From contig JADHPT010000003.1 in NCBI GenBank assembly GCA_016778305.1, positions 1-64,000 on the forward strand: DNA of 64,000 nt, given 5' to 3'. Below the pieces are notes generated by a model, which saw only the letters and a list, made by a program, of their open reading frames with translations, ran no database searches and was not told the origin of the DNA. Origin of the DNA: Candidatus Poseidonia sp. (GTDB taxonomy: Archaea > Thermoplasmatota > Poseidoniia > Poseidoniales > Poseidoniaceae). Shown piece after piece: positions 28,557 through 36,887 of this stretch (within the stretch, counting starts at the first letter, position 1; every line of letters begins with the position of its first letter). A program made the position numbers and the translations under genes.

Positions 28557-29413
28557 CGCTGCAGGGATTCACCGAAGGCGTCGCGTTCCAAATCAGGATG
28601 GCCAATGGGGCGAACGAGAATCAGAATGTCGAGTTGACCACCCCAAGATGCGACAGCAGACAGAGCGACTTCACCAACCTTTGTTCCACTTGAATCCAAA
28701 CCAAAAGCAGTGGATTTGATGTCATAGCGCCGGAATTCAACCGTTACAGTTGTTTCATCAAGAAGCCGTACGTCCAATTCATTCGGTGCTGGGACGGGTT
28801 CAAGCAAAACAGTCTCAGGGTCAAGTCGAACAATGGAGACTTCTTCGTCCAAGAGTTGAATGGCTTGATGCATGCGTCCCGTCTCCATATTCAGCAGGGA
28901 AGCAAGAGATAACGCCGTCCATTCTGACCCCATGAGGCCGGTTTGATGGGGCAGTCGCATGCTGATTGATTGAAGGATTTCTACATCAGTGGTAACCCAT
29001 GTGTATTGCTCACTTGCAGGATAGAGTGGAGCATCCGGGTTTTCGCTGAACAGAGGTTGACCCCATTCACTGGGGGCTACGGGGTCGTTAACTGGAAGAA
29101 AACCAGTGGCTGTTAAACAGAGTATCGCGACACTCAACGCGAGCATTCGAGGTGTTCGATGGGTCTTCCAATCATCTCGGGCTGCCGGGCTGAGCAGTGA
29201 GACCAACAAGAGCAACGGCAGGGCAAGGAGGGCGCCAGCGGGCAAGATCCATAGGAAAATAGCGAAGGCGAGCGCCATGCCAATGCCTTGGGAACCGATT
29301 GGAGTCTGCCATGTTTCATCCCCAGGTTCTTCCTTACGTCGGTGAATAACTACCAGCGTCAACCCACCTCCGAGCAGAGGCAGCAGCGATTGAAGCAAAC
29401 CTTGCCATACCAT
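28532..29413 (-). CDS. Membrane protein of unknown function
   Basis: ORF extends to 29569 but that overlaps the divergent ABC gene; ATG at 29413 (MVWQGLLQSLLPLLGGGLTLVVI) is a possible start. Multiple N-terminal TM segments. Confidence 0.55.
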   Translation of the reverse strand: MVWQGLLQSLLPLLGGGLTLVVIHRRKEEPGDETWQTPIGSQGIGMALAFAIFLWILPAGALLALPLLLLVSLLSPAARDDWKTHRTPRMLALSVAILCLTATGFLPVNDPVAPSEWGQPLFSENPDAPLYPASEQYTWVTTDVEILQSISMRLPHQTGLMGSEWTALSLASLLNMETGRMHQAIQLLDEEVSIVRLDPETVLLEPVPAPNELDVRLLDETTVTVEFRRYDIKSTAFGLDSSGTKVGEVALSAVASWGGQLDILILVRPIGHPDLERDAFGESLQRQWLEARP

Positions 29414-29499
29414 GAACGACGGTTCCGACCCCGCATCCAGCCGCCATAGATGTTCGGGTTGTCCCAAGGTTGATGCGAGGGTTTCGTGTAAGATTGACC

Positions 29500-30528
29500 A
29501 TGGCGGAGGCGGTTCTTTCCTTTCTGGACGTCCAACACCGTCACAAGATTCCCACTCCTCGGTGGTCAAAACCTTGGGCTCAACGCTTGGGACCGGGAAT
29601 TGTTGACCTTAACCTCAAGCTGTACAAAGGCTCGATTCTAGGTTTGGTGGGACCGAACGGAGCAGGGAAGACTACCCTGTTGCGCATGATGGCCGGTATC
29701 CTCCCGCTTCAAACAGGCTCGGTGATGCAACGCATTGGCAACGAAGAATGGACTCGAGTTGCCGATTTACGAACCTTGGTCGGTCACATGCCTGAACAGG
29801 TGAGGTGGCAAGGCAGAACTACGGTCAGGAATATTTTGCTTGAACTCGGAGATATGCGAGGGACGCAAACCAATCGCATCGACGCACTGCTCAACCTCGT
29901 CGGCCTTCAACAGCGTCAAGACGAACAGTTGGATAATCTCAGCCAGGGCATGCGTCAACGCCTTTCCATAGCAGCAGCATTGCTGGGGTCACCCAAGGTT
30001 CTGCTGCTGGATGAACCCTTCAACGGACTCGATCCAGTTGCTGCGCAAGCCTTCACTGAACTGATTCAACGACTTGCGAACAAGGGCGTTAGCATCGTCA
30101 TCTCGTCGCACATGGTTGCCCAATTAGGCGGATTCATCGACCGAATCGGCTTGCTCCATCGTGGCCAACTCCTTGATGAAGGGCCGTTAGAAGATGTCGA
30201 AACACGATTAGGGCTTAACGGCCGCTACATGATTTCTGGAACTGGGAAAGTGGACCTCAATCTGCGTCTGAAGGGCATTGACTTGGAACGAATCGAGGAG
30301 ACAACCAATGAAGACGGATGGAGTTTGACCTTTAGGGGAGACTCACAAGAGGTATTGCAGGCCTTGCTTTCAAACGACGTTGTTCTTTCCTCTTGGTCTC
30401 CTCTTGCACCCGATTTGGTTGAGTGGTTATGTGCCGCTACTGGAATGGATGTACGGGATATTTCGTTAGAAGTTGCCTCGTCTGCATTCTTGCCAATGCG
30501 GACCAAGGAGATGGGCGAAGATGAGTGA
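29500..30528 (+). CDS. ABC transporter ATP-binding protein
   Basis: GLVGPNGAGKTTLLRMMAG, LSQGMRQRLSIAAALLGSPKVLLLDEPFNGLDP, H-loop VISSHMV. Start MAEAVLSFLDV at 29500. Confidence 0.93.
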   Translation: MAEAVLSFLDVQHRHKIPTPRWSKPWAQRLGPGIVDLNLKLYKGSILGLVGPNGAGKTTLLRMMAGILPLQTGSVMQRIGNEEWTRVADLRTLVGHMPEQVRWQGRTTVRNILLELGDMRGTQTNRIDALLNLVGLQQRQDEQLDNLSQGMRQRLSIAAALLGSPKVLLLDEPFNGLDPVAAQAFTELIQRLANKGVSIVISSHMVAQLGGFIDRIGLLHRGQLLDEGPLEDVETRLGLNGRYMISGTGKVDLNLRLKGIDLERIEETTNEDGWSLTFRGDSQEVLQALLSNDVVLSSWSPLAPDLVEWLCAATGMDVRDISLEVASSAFLPMRTKEMGEDE

Positions 30529-31351
30529 TTTCAGACGAATCCGAAGCATGGCTGCCCGCATACGGCGTGAACGCCTCTTTGGCATCCGCATGAACATCAT
30601 GCTCCCCATTCTCCTCCTGTTCTTGCCGGGAATGGCGTGGGGTTTTTCTGACCCCAACATCATCTTGCCCGGTGGCCATCAGCCATCCACTGCGATGGAA
30701 GTCCTGTTCTATGCTTCTCTCGGTGTCGTATTTGGGGCCACCATGTGTGCTGTTTTGCTCTCATTTGACGGAGTGAGTCGAGATCGAGCAAGTGGCATGC
30801 TCGAAGTTCGACTTGCTCAACCAATGCCTCGTCAACATCAAGCGACTGCCTTGGTATTGGGTTATTTGCAAAGCATTCTGATACCGGTGTATGGACTCAT
30901 GGTATTGTGCCTCGTAATTGTACGCATCCGCATGGGCGAGTGGACAAGTCTTGAGGAGACCTTGGTGTACTTTGCTTCAACGGGACTCATTCTTCTGTGG
31001 TACACACTGTTCGCTCTCCTCGCCTCAACGACTGCGAAAGAACAGGGTACTGCAGTTGCCTTTGGAGTTGGTGTTTGGTTCTTTTTCACCTTCTTATGGG
31101 CGCTGGTGACGACCATGGTGGCCTATGCATCAGGTGTTGCGGTTGGTGAAGCTAATGACCCTGGATGGGTGGCTTTGGAGGGGGCGCTAGACCTGTTGTC
31201 ACCAAATGGCGTTTATCATCATCTTTTGGAAACACAACTTCCAAGCGTTGACAGAGGCGTCCCTATGTGGCAAACATGGGCTGCAGCAATCGCCTGGACA
31301 GTCCTGCCTTGGTGGGGGCTTCAACGGCGCATGGAAGCACTTGTACCTTGA
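30521..31351 (+). CDS. ABC-2 type transporter permease
   Basis: Six-TM-like hydrophobic pattern with conserved FDGVSRDRASGMLEVRLAQPMPR cytoplasmic segment; overlaps ATPase stop. Confidence 0.82.
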   Translation: MSDFRRIRSMAARIRRERLFGIRMNIMLPILLLFLPGMAWGFSDPNIILPGGHQPSTAMEVLFYASLGVVFGATMCAVLLSFDGVSRDRASGMLEVRLAQPMPRQHQATALVLGYLQSILIPVYGLMVLCLVIVRIRMGEWTSLEETLVYFASTGLILLWYTLFALLASTTAKEQGTAVAFGVGVWFFFTFLWALVTTMVAYASGVAVGEANDPGWVALEGALDLLSPNGVYHHLLETQLPSVDRGVPMWQTWAAAIAWTVLPWWGLQRRMEALVP

Positions 31352-31395
31352 GGAAAAAGGCAATTCTTCATGAAGGCGAAAGCCTACGCCTGTAT

Positions 31396-33357
31396 ATGAC
31401 ACGCCGCCCGCTCTCACTGCAAATCGCCTCGTTGGCACTCACGCTACTGATGGTTCTGGTCACAACATCACCTCTTATGACGCCCGTCTTGGATGAACAA
31501 TCAATCGTTCTCCCCACTGAAGGGCGCCAGGATGCACTCGACGTCGACTGCAGCGGATATTCATTTGAAGACCTCTTTGAATACGATTTCGCATTGTTCG
31601 AACTTGTTATTCTTGACGATTGGGCAACCGGCGATATGTTTGCAAATGCATGGGTCAACGGCTCCAACTCGGCTATCGTGCGCGACAACCTTGACGGTCT
31701 GTTCGAAGGTTTGCCCGGCGGCGATAACGATTGGATCAGCACTGATGAGCGTGATGCTGTTCGCAGTATTGGGCCAAAATGTATCGCTGATATGGAAACA
31801 CGACTTGGAATGCGTGAGGGCATCCCTCACTCGGGTGGCGTTGATTGGAATGATTTTGAATTCGTAGAAGATGGAATCGGACTGGATGAAGTCAACCTTG
31901 TTCCTGAAGGCCATCCTGATGCTCGCACCTGTACCAACTTTGGTGCTGAGCAAAGTTGCAAAGAAGTTCCTACTTCAACCACCGAGGATTTAGAAATCAG
32001 CCTTTTTGTTAACGATGGAGAAAATAACAATGTGCGATGGGACCAGTTGCCCAACAGTGGCTCGTCAAACTTCACGCTCGCCATGAACATCACCAATATG
32101 AGCGATGCCGCCCTTGTTGTGACCTTCCCTGTCCTACAGGGCCTACGGATGTACGATTTCCGAGTCACAGACAACAGTGCTGAAGGCGGATTAAACTGTG
32201 ATTACATCAACGAACCATCCTTCAAGTACCTCCCCGATGGGAGCCTTCAAGTGACACAATTGGTCAACTTTGACCGAACACAATGGGCCCTCGAGTGTGC
32301 GATGTTCATGGACTTCACCACCCAAATTCCCGAAACGAACGATTTCCCCATTTGGTCATCGACTGCACCTGCCAACGGCACGCGAATCGCCACCAGTGGT
32401 GCTGGGACAACGGTATTCACGCCAGCTGATGTGGGTAATGCATGGGCGAGTGATGACGACGGATGGTCGCTCGATTGTGTCTTTGATCAAGAAGGATGGT
32501 CGGTTTCAACCAACGTACTGGGCGATTTCCTCGTTGCTCAACCTGCGTCCTCATCGATGGCTGAGGCAACCTGTACTGTCGTTGACCCCTTGGGTGCTAC
32601 TGACGAAAATGATTCTCGTACGTGGACCTTTGGAACCCTCTTCACCGCTACTGGGACAGTGGATGATGACGGTGAAAACGCTCGTATTACCATCACTTCT
32701 TCTGGACTTGTGAGTGAATTTATCTTCACCCCCAGAGCCCTCCAAGACGGACAACTTGGCGGTTCCAATGATGCGGTCACCATCAGTTCAAGCGCACCTT
32801 CGGCGATTGCAATGAGCCTCACAGGCATTCGTCCAGGTTCATTTACCATCACGGGTGTAGCTGAAGCAACCAACATGATCGATTTCACGGTTGATATGGA
32901 TTTGGACCTCATTAAACCAAATTCTCCACCCGTCATCTCTGTTGCCGTCAATTTCAACGGAGAGAACGCCACCTGGGACGATAACCAGCAGAAGTTTGAG
33001 ATGTACGGTCTCGTGAACGACCCGGACCTCGAAGCGGTGAGCATGAGTTTGACAATTTGTGGCGCAATGTACCAAGGTTTTGTGATTGACAACATCAATT
33101 GGAATGTGGAAGTTTCAACGGCCATATGTATGGCAAACGGACTCACCGATTACGATGTGATCATCACGGCCACCGACGATTCTGGAGCATCAACACAGAT
33201 CACCGTTGGAATTCAAGATCCAATGAGCAATGACTTGCCGCTTCCCGCAAATCCAATTGATGATGGCAGCGATTCTTCTCTTCCATTCCCGTCCTTTTTG
33301 GCGACCTTAGCTATGCTCGGGGCTGCACTTATCCTCCGCTCTAAGAACGAAGAATAA
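31396..33357 (+). CDS. Secreted/surface protein with C-terminal sorting-like tail
   Basis: Signal peptide MTRRPLSLQIASLALTLLMVLVTTSPLM; C-terminal LPFPSFLATLAMLGAALILRSKNEE; start inferred at 31396. Confidence 0.7.
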   Translation: MTRRPLSLQIASLALTLLMVLVTTSPLMTPVLDEQSIVLPTEGRQDALDVDCSGYSFEDLFEYDFALFELVILDDWATGDMFANAWVNGSNSAIVRDNLDGLFEGLPGGDNDWISTDERDAVRSIGPKCIADMETRLGMREGIPHSGGVDWNDFEFVEDGIGLDEVNLVPEGHPDARTCTNFGAEQSCKEVPTSTTEDLEISLFVNDGENNNVRWDQLPNSGSSNFTLAMNITNMSDAALVVTFPVLQGLRMYDFRVTDNSAEGGLNCDYINEPSFKYLPDGSLQVTQLVNFDRTQWALECAMFMDFTTQIPETNDFPIWSSTAPANGTRIATSGAGTTVFTPADVGNAWASDDDGWSLDCVFDQEGWSVSTNVLGDFLVAQPASSSMAEATCTVVDPLGATDENDSRTWTFGTLFTATGTVDDDGENARITITSSGLVSEFIFTPRALQDGQLGGSNDAVTISSSAPSAIAMSLTGIRPGSFTITGVAEATNMIDFTVDMDLDLIKPNSPPVISVAVNFNGENATWDDNQQKFEMYGLVNDPDLEAVSMSLTICGAMYQGFVIDNINWNVEVSTAICMANGLTDYDVIITATDDSGASTQITVGIQDPMSNDLPLPANPIDDGSDSSLPFPSFLATLAMLGAALILRSKNEE

Positions 33358-33406
33358 ACCGACACAACCAAAAGGCAGCGCTCGCGGGGCAAATTTAGGG
33401 ATACGT

Positions 33407-34495
33407 ATGTTTACGGGCACTGTTGAGGCACGAAGCCACGAAGGTGGTCTTCTCGTCCATTTTGATGGGTCTTCACCAGCCCTTAATGCGATTGTAATTT
33501 TGGCAGAAGATGGCACCTACATCGGAAAGGTCGATGGTGTCATCGGAAATACCAACCACCCACTTGCTCACATTGGACACGTTGATCGCAAACTCGATTT
33601 GGACACCGTGATGGGTGCCCAAGTTGGCATTCGAGCGAAGAAGGCTCGTCCCGAACGAGAGCGCTCTAACGATCGAGACGACTCCCCACGACGTGATGAC
33701 CGAAGAGATAACCATCGTAGCGACCGCAACAATTCGGGCCGGGAACGTGGTTCATTCTCCCGACAAGACAGAGGGGGCCAACGAGGAAACCATTCCGACA
33801 ACCACGGTGATAACGACTGGGATTGTCCCAAGTGCAACAACTCTAATTTCGCACGACGAACCGTATGCAATCTATGTGAAGAACCCCGCCCGGGTGGAAC
33901 TGGGGGCGGTCAGCGCCATGGTCGAAGAAACGATTTCCAACGCCGAGATAGAAATAGCGGTGGTGGTCGTGAAACCTTCAACGATAACGATTGGACATGC
34001 CCTGAATGTAAGAATTCTAATTTCTCATTCCGTCAACAATGCAACCGTTGTGAAGCACCCCGCCCGGGAGGCGGTGGTGGACGATCAAATTCAGGTCCTT
34101 CGAGTGGAGGCTATCGTGACCGAAACGGTGGCGGAGGCCGTGACCGAGGATCGTCTGATCGAGACGGCGGTGGAGGCTATCGTGACCGAAACGGTGGCGG
34201 AGGCCGTGACCGAGGGTCGTCTGATCGAGGCGGCGGCGGAGGCTATCGTGACCGAAACGGTGGCGGAGGCCGTGACCGAGGATCGTCTGATCGAGGCGGC
34301 GGTGGAGGCTATCGTGACCGAAACGGTGGCGGAGGCCGTGACCGAGGATCGTCTGATCGAGGCGGCGGTGACCGCCGAGGCGGAGATCGCAGTAGTGATT
34401 ATCGCAAGGCCAAAGGAAAGCGCTCGGGCCACGCTCATAACCGCCCACCTCGTGATTTATTCCCACGCAAATTTGAACGTCAAGACGAGGACTGA
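33407..34495 (+). CDS. Gar1-like RNP protein with two RanBP2-type zinc fingers and RGG-rich repeat tail
   Basis: N-term GTVEARSHEGGLLVHFDGSSPALNAIVILAEDGTYIGKVDGVIGNTNHPLAHI (Gar1-like); WDCPKCNNSNFARRTVCNLC and WTCPECKNSNFSFRQQCNRC (WxCx2Cx3Nx6Cx2C); four YRDRNGGGGRDRGSSDR repeats. Confidence 0.75.
   Translation: MFTGTVEARSHEGGLLVHFDGSSPALNAIVILAEDGTYIGKVDGVIGNTNHPLAHIGHVDRKLDLDTVMGAQVGIRAKKARPERERSNDRDDSPRRDDRRDNHRSDRNNSGRERGSFSRQDRGGQRGNHSDNHGDNDWDCPKCNNSNFARRTVCNLCEEPRPGGTGGGQRHGRRNDFQRRDRNSGGGRETFNDNDWTCPECKNSNFSFRQQCNRCEAPRPGGGGGRSNSGPSSGGYRDRNGGGGRDRGSSDRDGGGGYRDRNGGGGRDRGSSDRGGGGGYRDRNGGGGRDRGSSDRGGGGGYRDRNGGGGRDRGSSDRGGGDRRGGDRSSDYRKAKGKRSGHAHNRPPRDLFPRKFERQDED
34112..34375 (+). repeat. 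In-frame tandem repeat, 4 copies of 66 bp (22 aa)
   Basis: Near-identical tatcgtgaccgaaacggtggcggaggccgtgaccgag(g)atcgtctgatcgag... units starting at 34112, 34178, 34244, 34310. Confidence 0.92.
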
Positions 34496-34509
34496 AGGAG
34501 TCGAGATAC

Positions 34510-35544
34510 TTGAGTGCTGAAACGCATTACTTGGACGCCCTTGAAGCCCTTGATGAAGGTCGGCGCGAAGATGCCAAGGTGGAAGCAAAGAAAGCAACCG
34601 ACGCTGATCCTGAACATCTTGAAGCATGGGGAGTCTACGTTGAGGCATGTCTGCCCCCAGCGGGTCAGCCGCCGTCAATGATTGAAGCCGCTCAAGCAAT
34701 TGCTGCAATTCGACGTATTATCGCCATTGACCCAATCCGAATGGACATGTGGGTTCGTGGGGGCCGAATTCTCGCTGATGAACTCGGCATGCTCCATGAC
34801 GCATTGCACTGGTGGCAAGATTGTCGCCAGCACGCTCCCGATGAAGTAACTCCAATCGTTGAGATGGCATCGATTCTCGCTGACATGGGTGAGTACAGCA
34901 AAGCCCAGGAACGTCTGCAGTCCATCTTGGATGAAAACATGGATGTCGGAATGACACAATTTCGTAAAATCAATTCCCTATTGCAACTCGTTCGTGCTGC
35001 AGCAACACAACAAGAAAAAGAGATCTTCCGCCCCTATGAAAAACACCATGATGGCTGGCAGGCTATTGGCCAGAAGATGGGTAAACCCCCGATGTCAGAG
35101 AATTTTATTTTCCTCATCACCACCGTCCCAGTTCTCCTTCTCGTGATCTACTTTTCATCACAATTTTCTTCCGGTGGATGGGCTCCGTTTTGTTTGAACA
35201 CCGTCGCTATCATGTTCATCGTTCTTCTTGGTATTCGGAATGCAAAGCGGTGGTTCCAAATCATCAACCGCCCGGCATTCAATCTCTTGCGTGCCATGAA
35301 CTTTGAAGCAGCAACGGGCTACACGGTGATACCTGAAGACATGCGAACTTCAGTTCTGTATGTGTACATCATGCAACGAAAGCCCCTCGCTTGGCAAGAG
35401 CGTACGCTGAAAGTCATTGAAAAGGGTTCGAACTTGCCAAAGAACTGGAAACTGCGACTCCCTGATTTTGATGCACACATCAATGAAGAAGCAGAGCAGG
35501 CTTTTTGGTCTGAAGAAGCGCTTGATGCATACGAAGAAGAATAA
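34510..35544 (+). CDS. TPR-containing protein with central TM hairpin
   Basis: MSAETHYLDALEALDEGRREDAKVEAKKATDADPEHLEAWGVYVEA (TPR); two TM segments FIFLITTVPVLLLVIYF, FCLNTVAIMFIVLLGI. Confidence 0.7.
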   Translation: MSAETHYLDALEALDEGRREDAKVEAKKATDADPEHLEAWGVYVEACLPPAGQPPSMIEAAQAIAAIRRIIAIDPIRMDMWVRGGRILADELGMLHDALHWWQDCRQHAPDEVTPIVEMASILADMGEYSKAQERLQSILDENMDVGMTQFRKINSLLQLVRAAATQQEKEIFRPYEKHHDGWQAIGQKMGKPPMSENFIFLITTVPVLLLVIYFSSQFSSGGWAPFCLNTVAIMFIVLLGIRNAKRWFQIINRPAFNLLRAMNFEAATGYTVIPEDMRTSVLYVYIMQRKPLAWQERTLKVIEKGSNLPKNWKLRLPDFDAHINEEAEQAFWSEEALDAYEEE

Positions 35545-36810
35545 TCACGTGCCTGCAGTGTAATCTTCAAGGTAGGCAATCTGTTCATCCGTAAGATCAT
35601 CGATTTCCAAGCCCATCGTTGCAAGTTTTGTGCGAGCAAGGTCTGCATCCTGCTGGCTGGAAATATCGTACACGATAGAATCCATCGAGGCTCCTTCTTG
35701 AGCAAGGCGTACCAGAGCGAGATATTGGTTGGCAAAGGACATATCCATTACTTCTGAAGGATGACCTTCAGCTGCTGCGAGGTTGACTAAACGGCCTTCA
35801 GCGAGTAAAAATATTTGATTTCCATTCGCAAGGGTAAATTCCTCATTATTTTCACGAATGCTTCGCTGACTGGTCGACAATGATTTGAGATCTTCAATGT
35901 TGATTTCACAGTCATAATGTCCTGTGTTGGCTACAATAGCCCCGTTTTTCATAGACTTGAAATGACGGCCTACGATTATGTCCTTGATTCCTGTTGCAGT
36001 GCAAAAGATGTCGCCCAATGATGCCGCTTCATCCATGGTCATGACGCGGAACCCGTCCATAACGGCTCGGAGTGCTGGAAGCGGATCGATTTCTGTCACG
36101 ATGACATTGGCGCCCATTCCCTTGGCACGCATGGCGACACCACGTCCACAGTGGCCGTAGCCAGCAACAACGATTGTTTTACCAGCAAGGAGAACGGATG
36201 TTGCTCGAAGGATTCCGTCCAGAGTGGATTGACCCGTGCCGTAGACATTGTCGAAATCCCATTTTGTTTCGGCATCGTTGACTGCAATAACAGGATAACG
36301 TAAGTCCCCTGCTTTGCCCATAGCACGCAAGCGATGTACGCCGGTGGTCGTCTCTTCAGTTCCACCGATGACGCCTTCGGCATATTCTGAGCGCTCCCCG
36401 TGTACACGTACGATGAGGTCTGCACCGTCATCGAGGGTCAAGGTCGGCTTGAATTCCAGAGTCTTGTCAATGCACCAGTAAAAGTCCTCTATGTTCTGTC
36501 CGTGCCAAGCATGGACCGAGTAGCCTTCGCTGGCCAGCCAAGCTGCAACATCGTCCTGAGTAGACAACGGGTTGCAGCCAGACCACGATATTTCAGCACC
36601 TGCGGCAGCAATGGTCTCGATCAATACTGCTGTTTCCTTGGTGACGTGAAGACATCCAGCCACACGCATCCCCTTCAGAGGTTGGGTCTTCATGGCTTCT
36701 TCTTTGAGTGCGTGAAGTACTGGCATGCGTGCTCGTGCCCAATCAACGCGGCGAGAACCTTGTGCTGCGAGGCTAATGTCGGCTACCGTGTAAAGATCGG
36801 TTTTGTCCAT
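35545..36810 (-). CDS. ahcY: Adenosylhomocysteinase
   Basis: AGCLHVTKETAVLIETIAAAGAEISWSGCNPLSTQDD, GTGQSTLDGILRAT, VVAGYGHCGRG, NTGHYDCEI. Confidence 0.95.
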   Translation of the reverse strand: MDKTDLYTVADISLAAQGSRRVDWARARMPVLHALKEEAMKTQPLKGMRVAGCLHVTKETAVLIETIAAAGAEISWSGCNPLSTQDDVAAWLASEGYSVHAWHGQNIEDFYWCIDKTLEFKPTLTLDDGADLIVRVHGERSEYAEGVIGGTEETTTGVHRLRAMGKAGDLRYPVIAVNDAETKWDFDNVYGTGQSTLDGILRATSVLLAGKTIVVAGYGHCGRGVAMRAKGMGANVIVTEIDPLPALRAVMDGFRVMTMDEAASLGDIFCTATGIKDIIVGRHFKSMKNGAIVANTGHYDCEINIEDLKSLSTSQRSIRENNEEFTLANGNQIFLLAEGRLVNLAAAEGHPSEVMDMSFANQYLALVRLAQEGASMDSIVYDISSQQDADLARTKLATMGLEIDDLTDEQIAYLEDYTAGT

Positions 36811-36887
36811 GAGCACCTCACCTAGGGGATGCTTATGAAGATGCGTATCGGTGCTTCCGCCACCGTGATCCGTCAGGACCTACGTGC

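Noticed and set aside
34112-34375. Repeat block as a CRISPR array
   Set aside because: Units are contiguous with no unique spacers and sit in-frame within a protein-coding gene.
33615-34520. 301-aa + frame ORF and 149/115-aa antisense ORFs across the Gar1-like gene
   Set aside because: Shadow ORFs created by the 66-bp repeat (multiple of three) and biased codons; repetitive VTETVAEAVTEDRLIEAA composition, while the main frame has zinc fingers and Gar1-like motifs.
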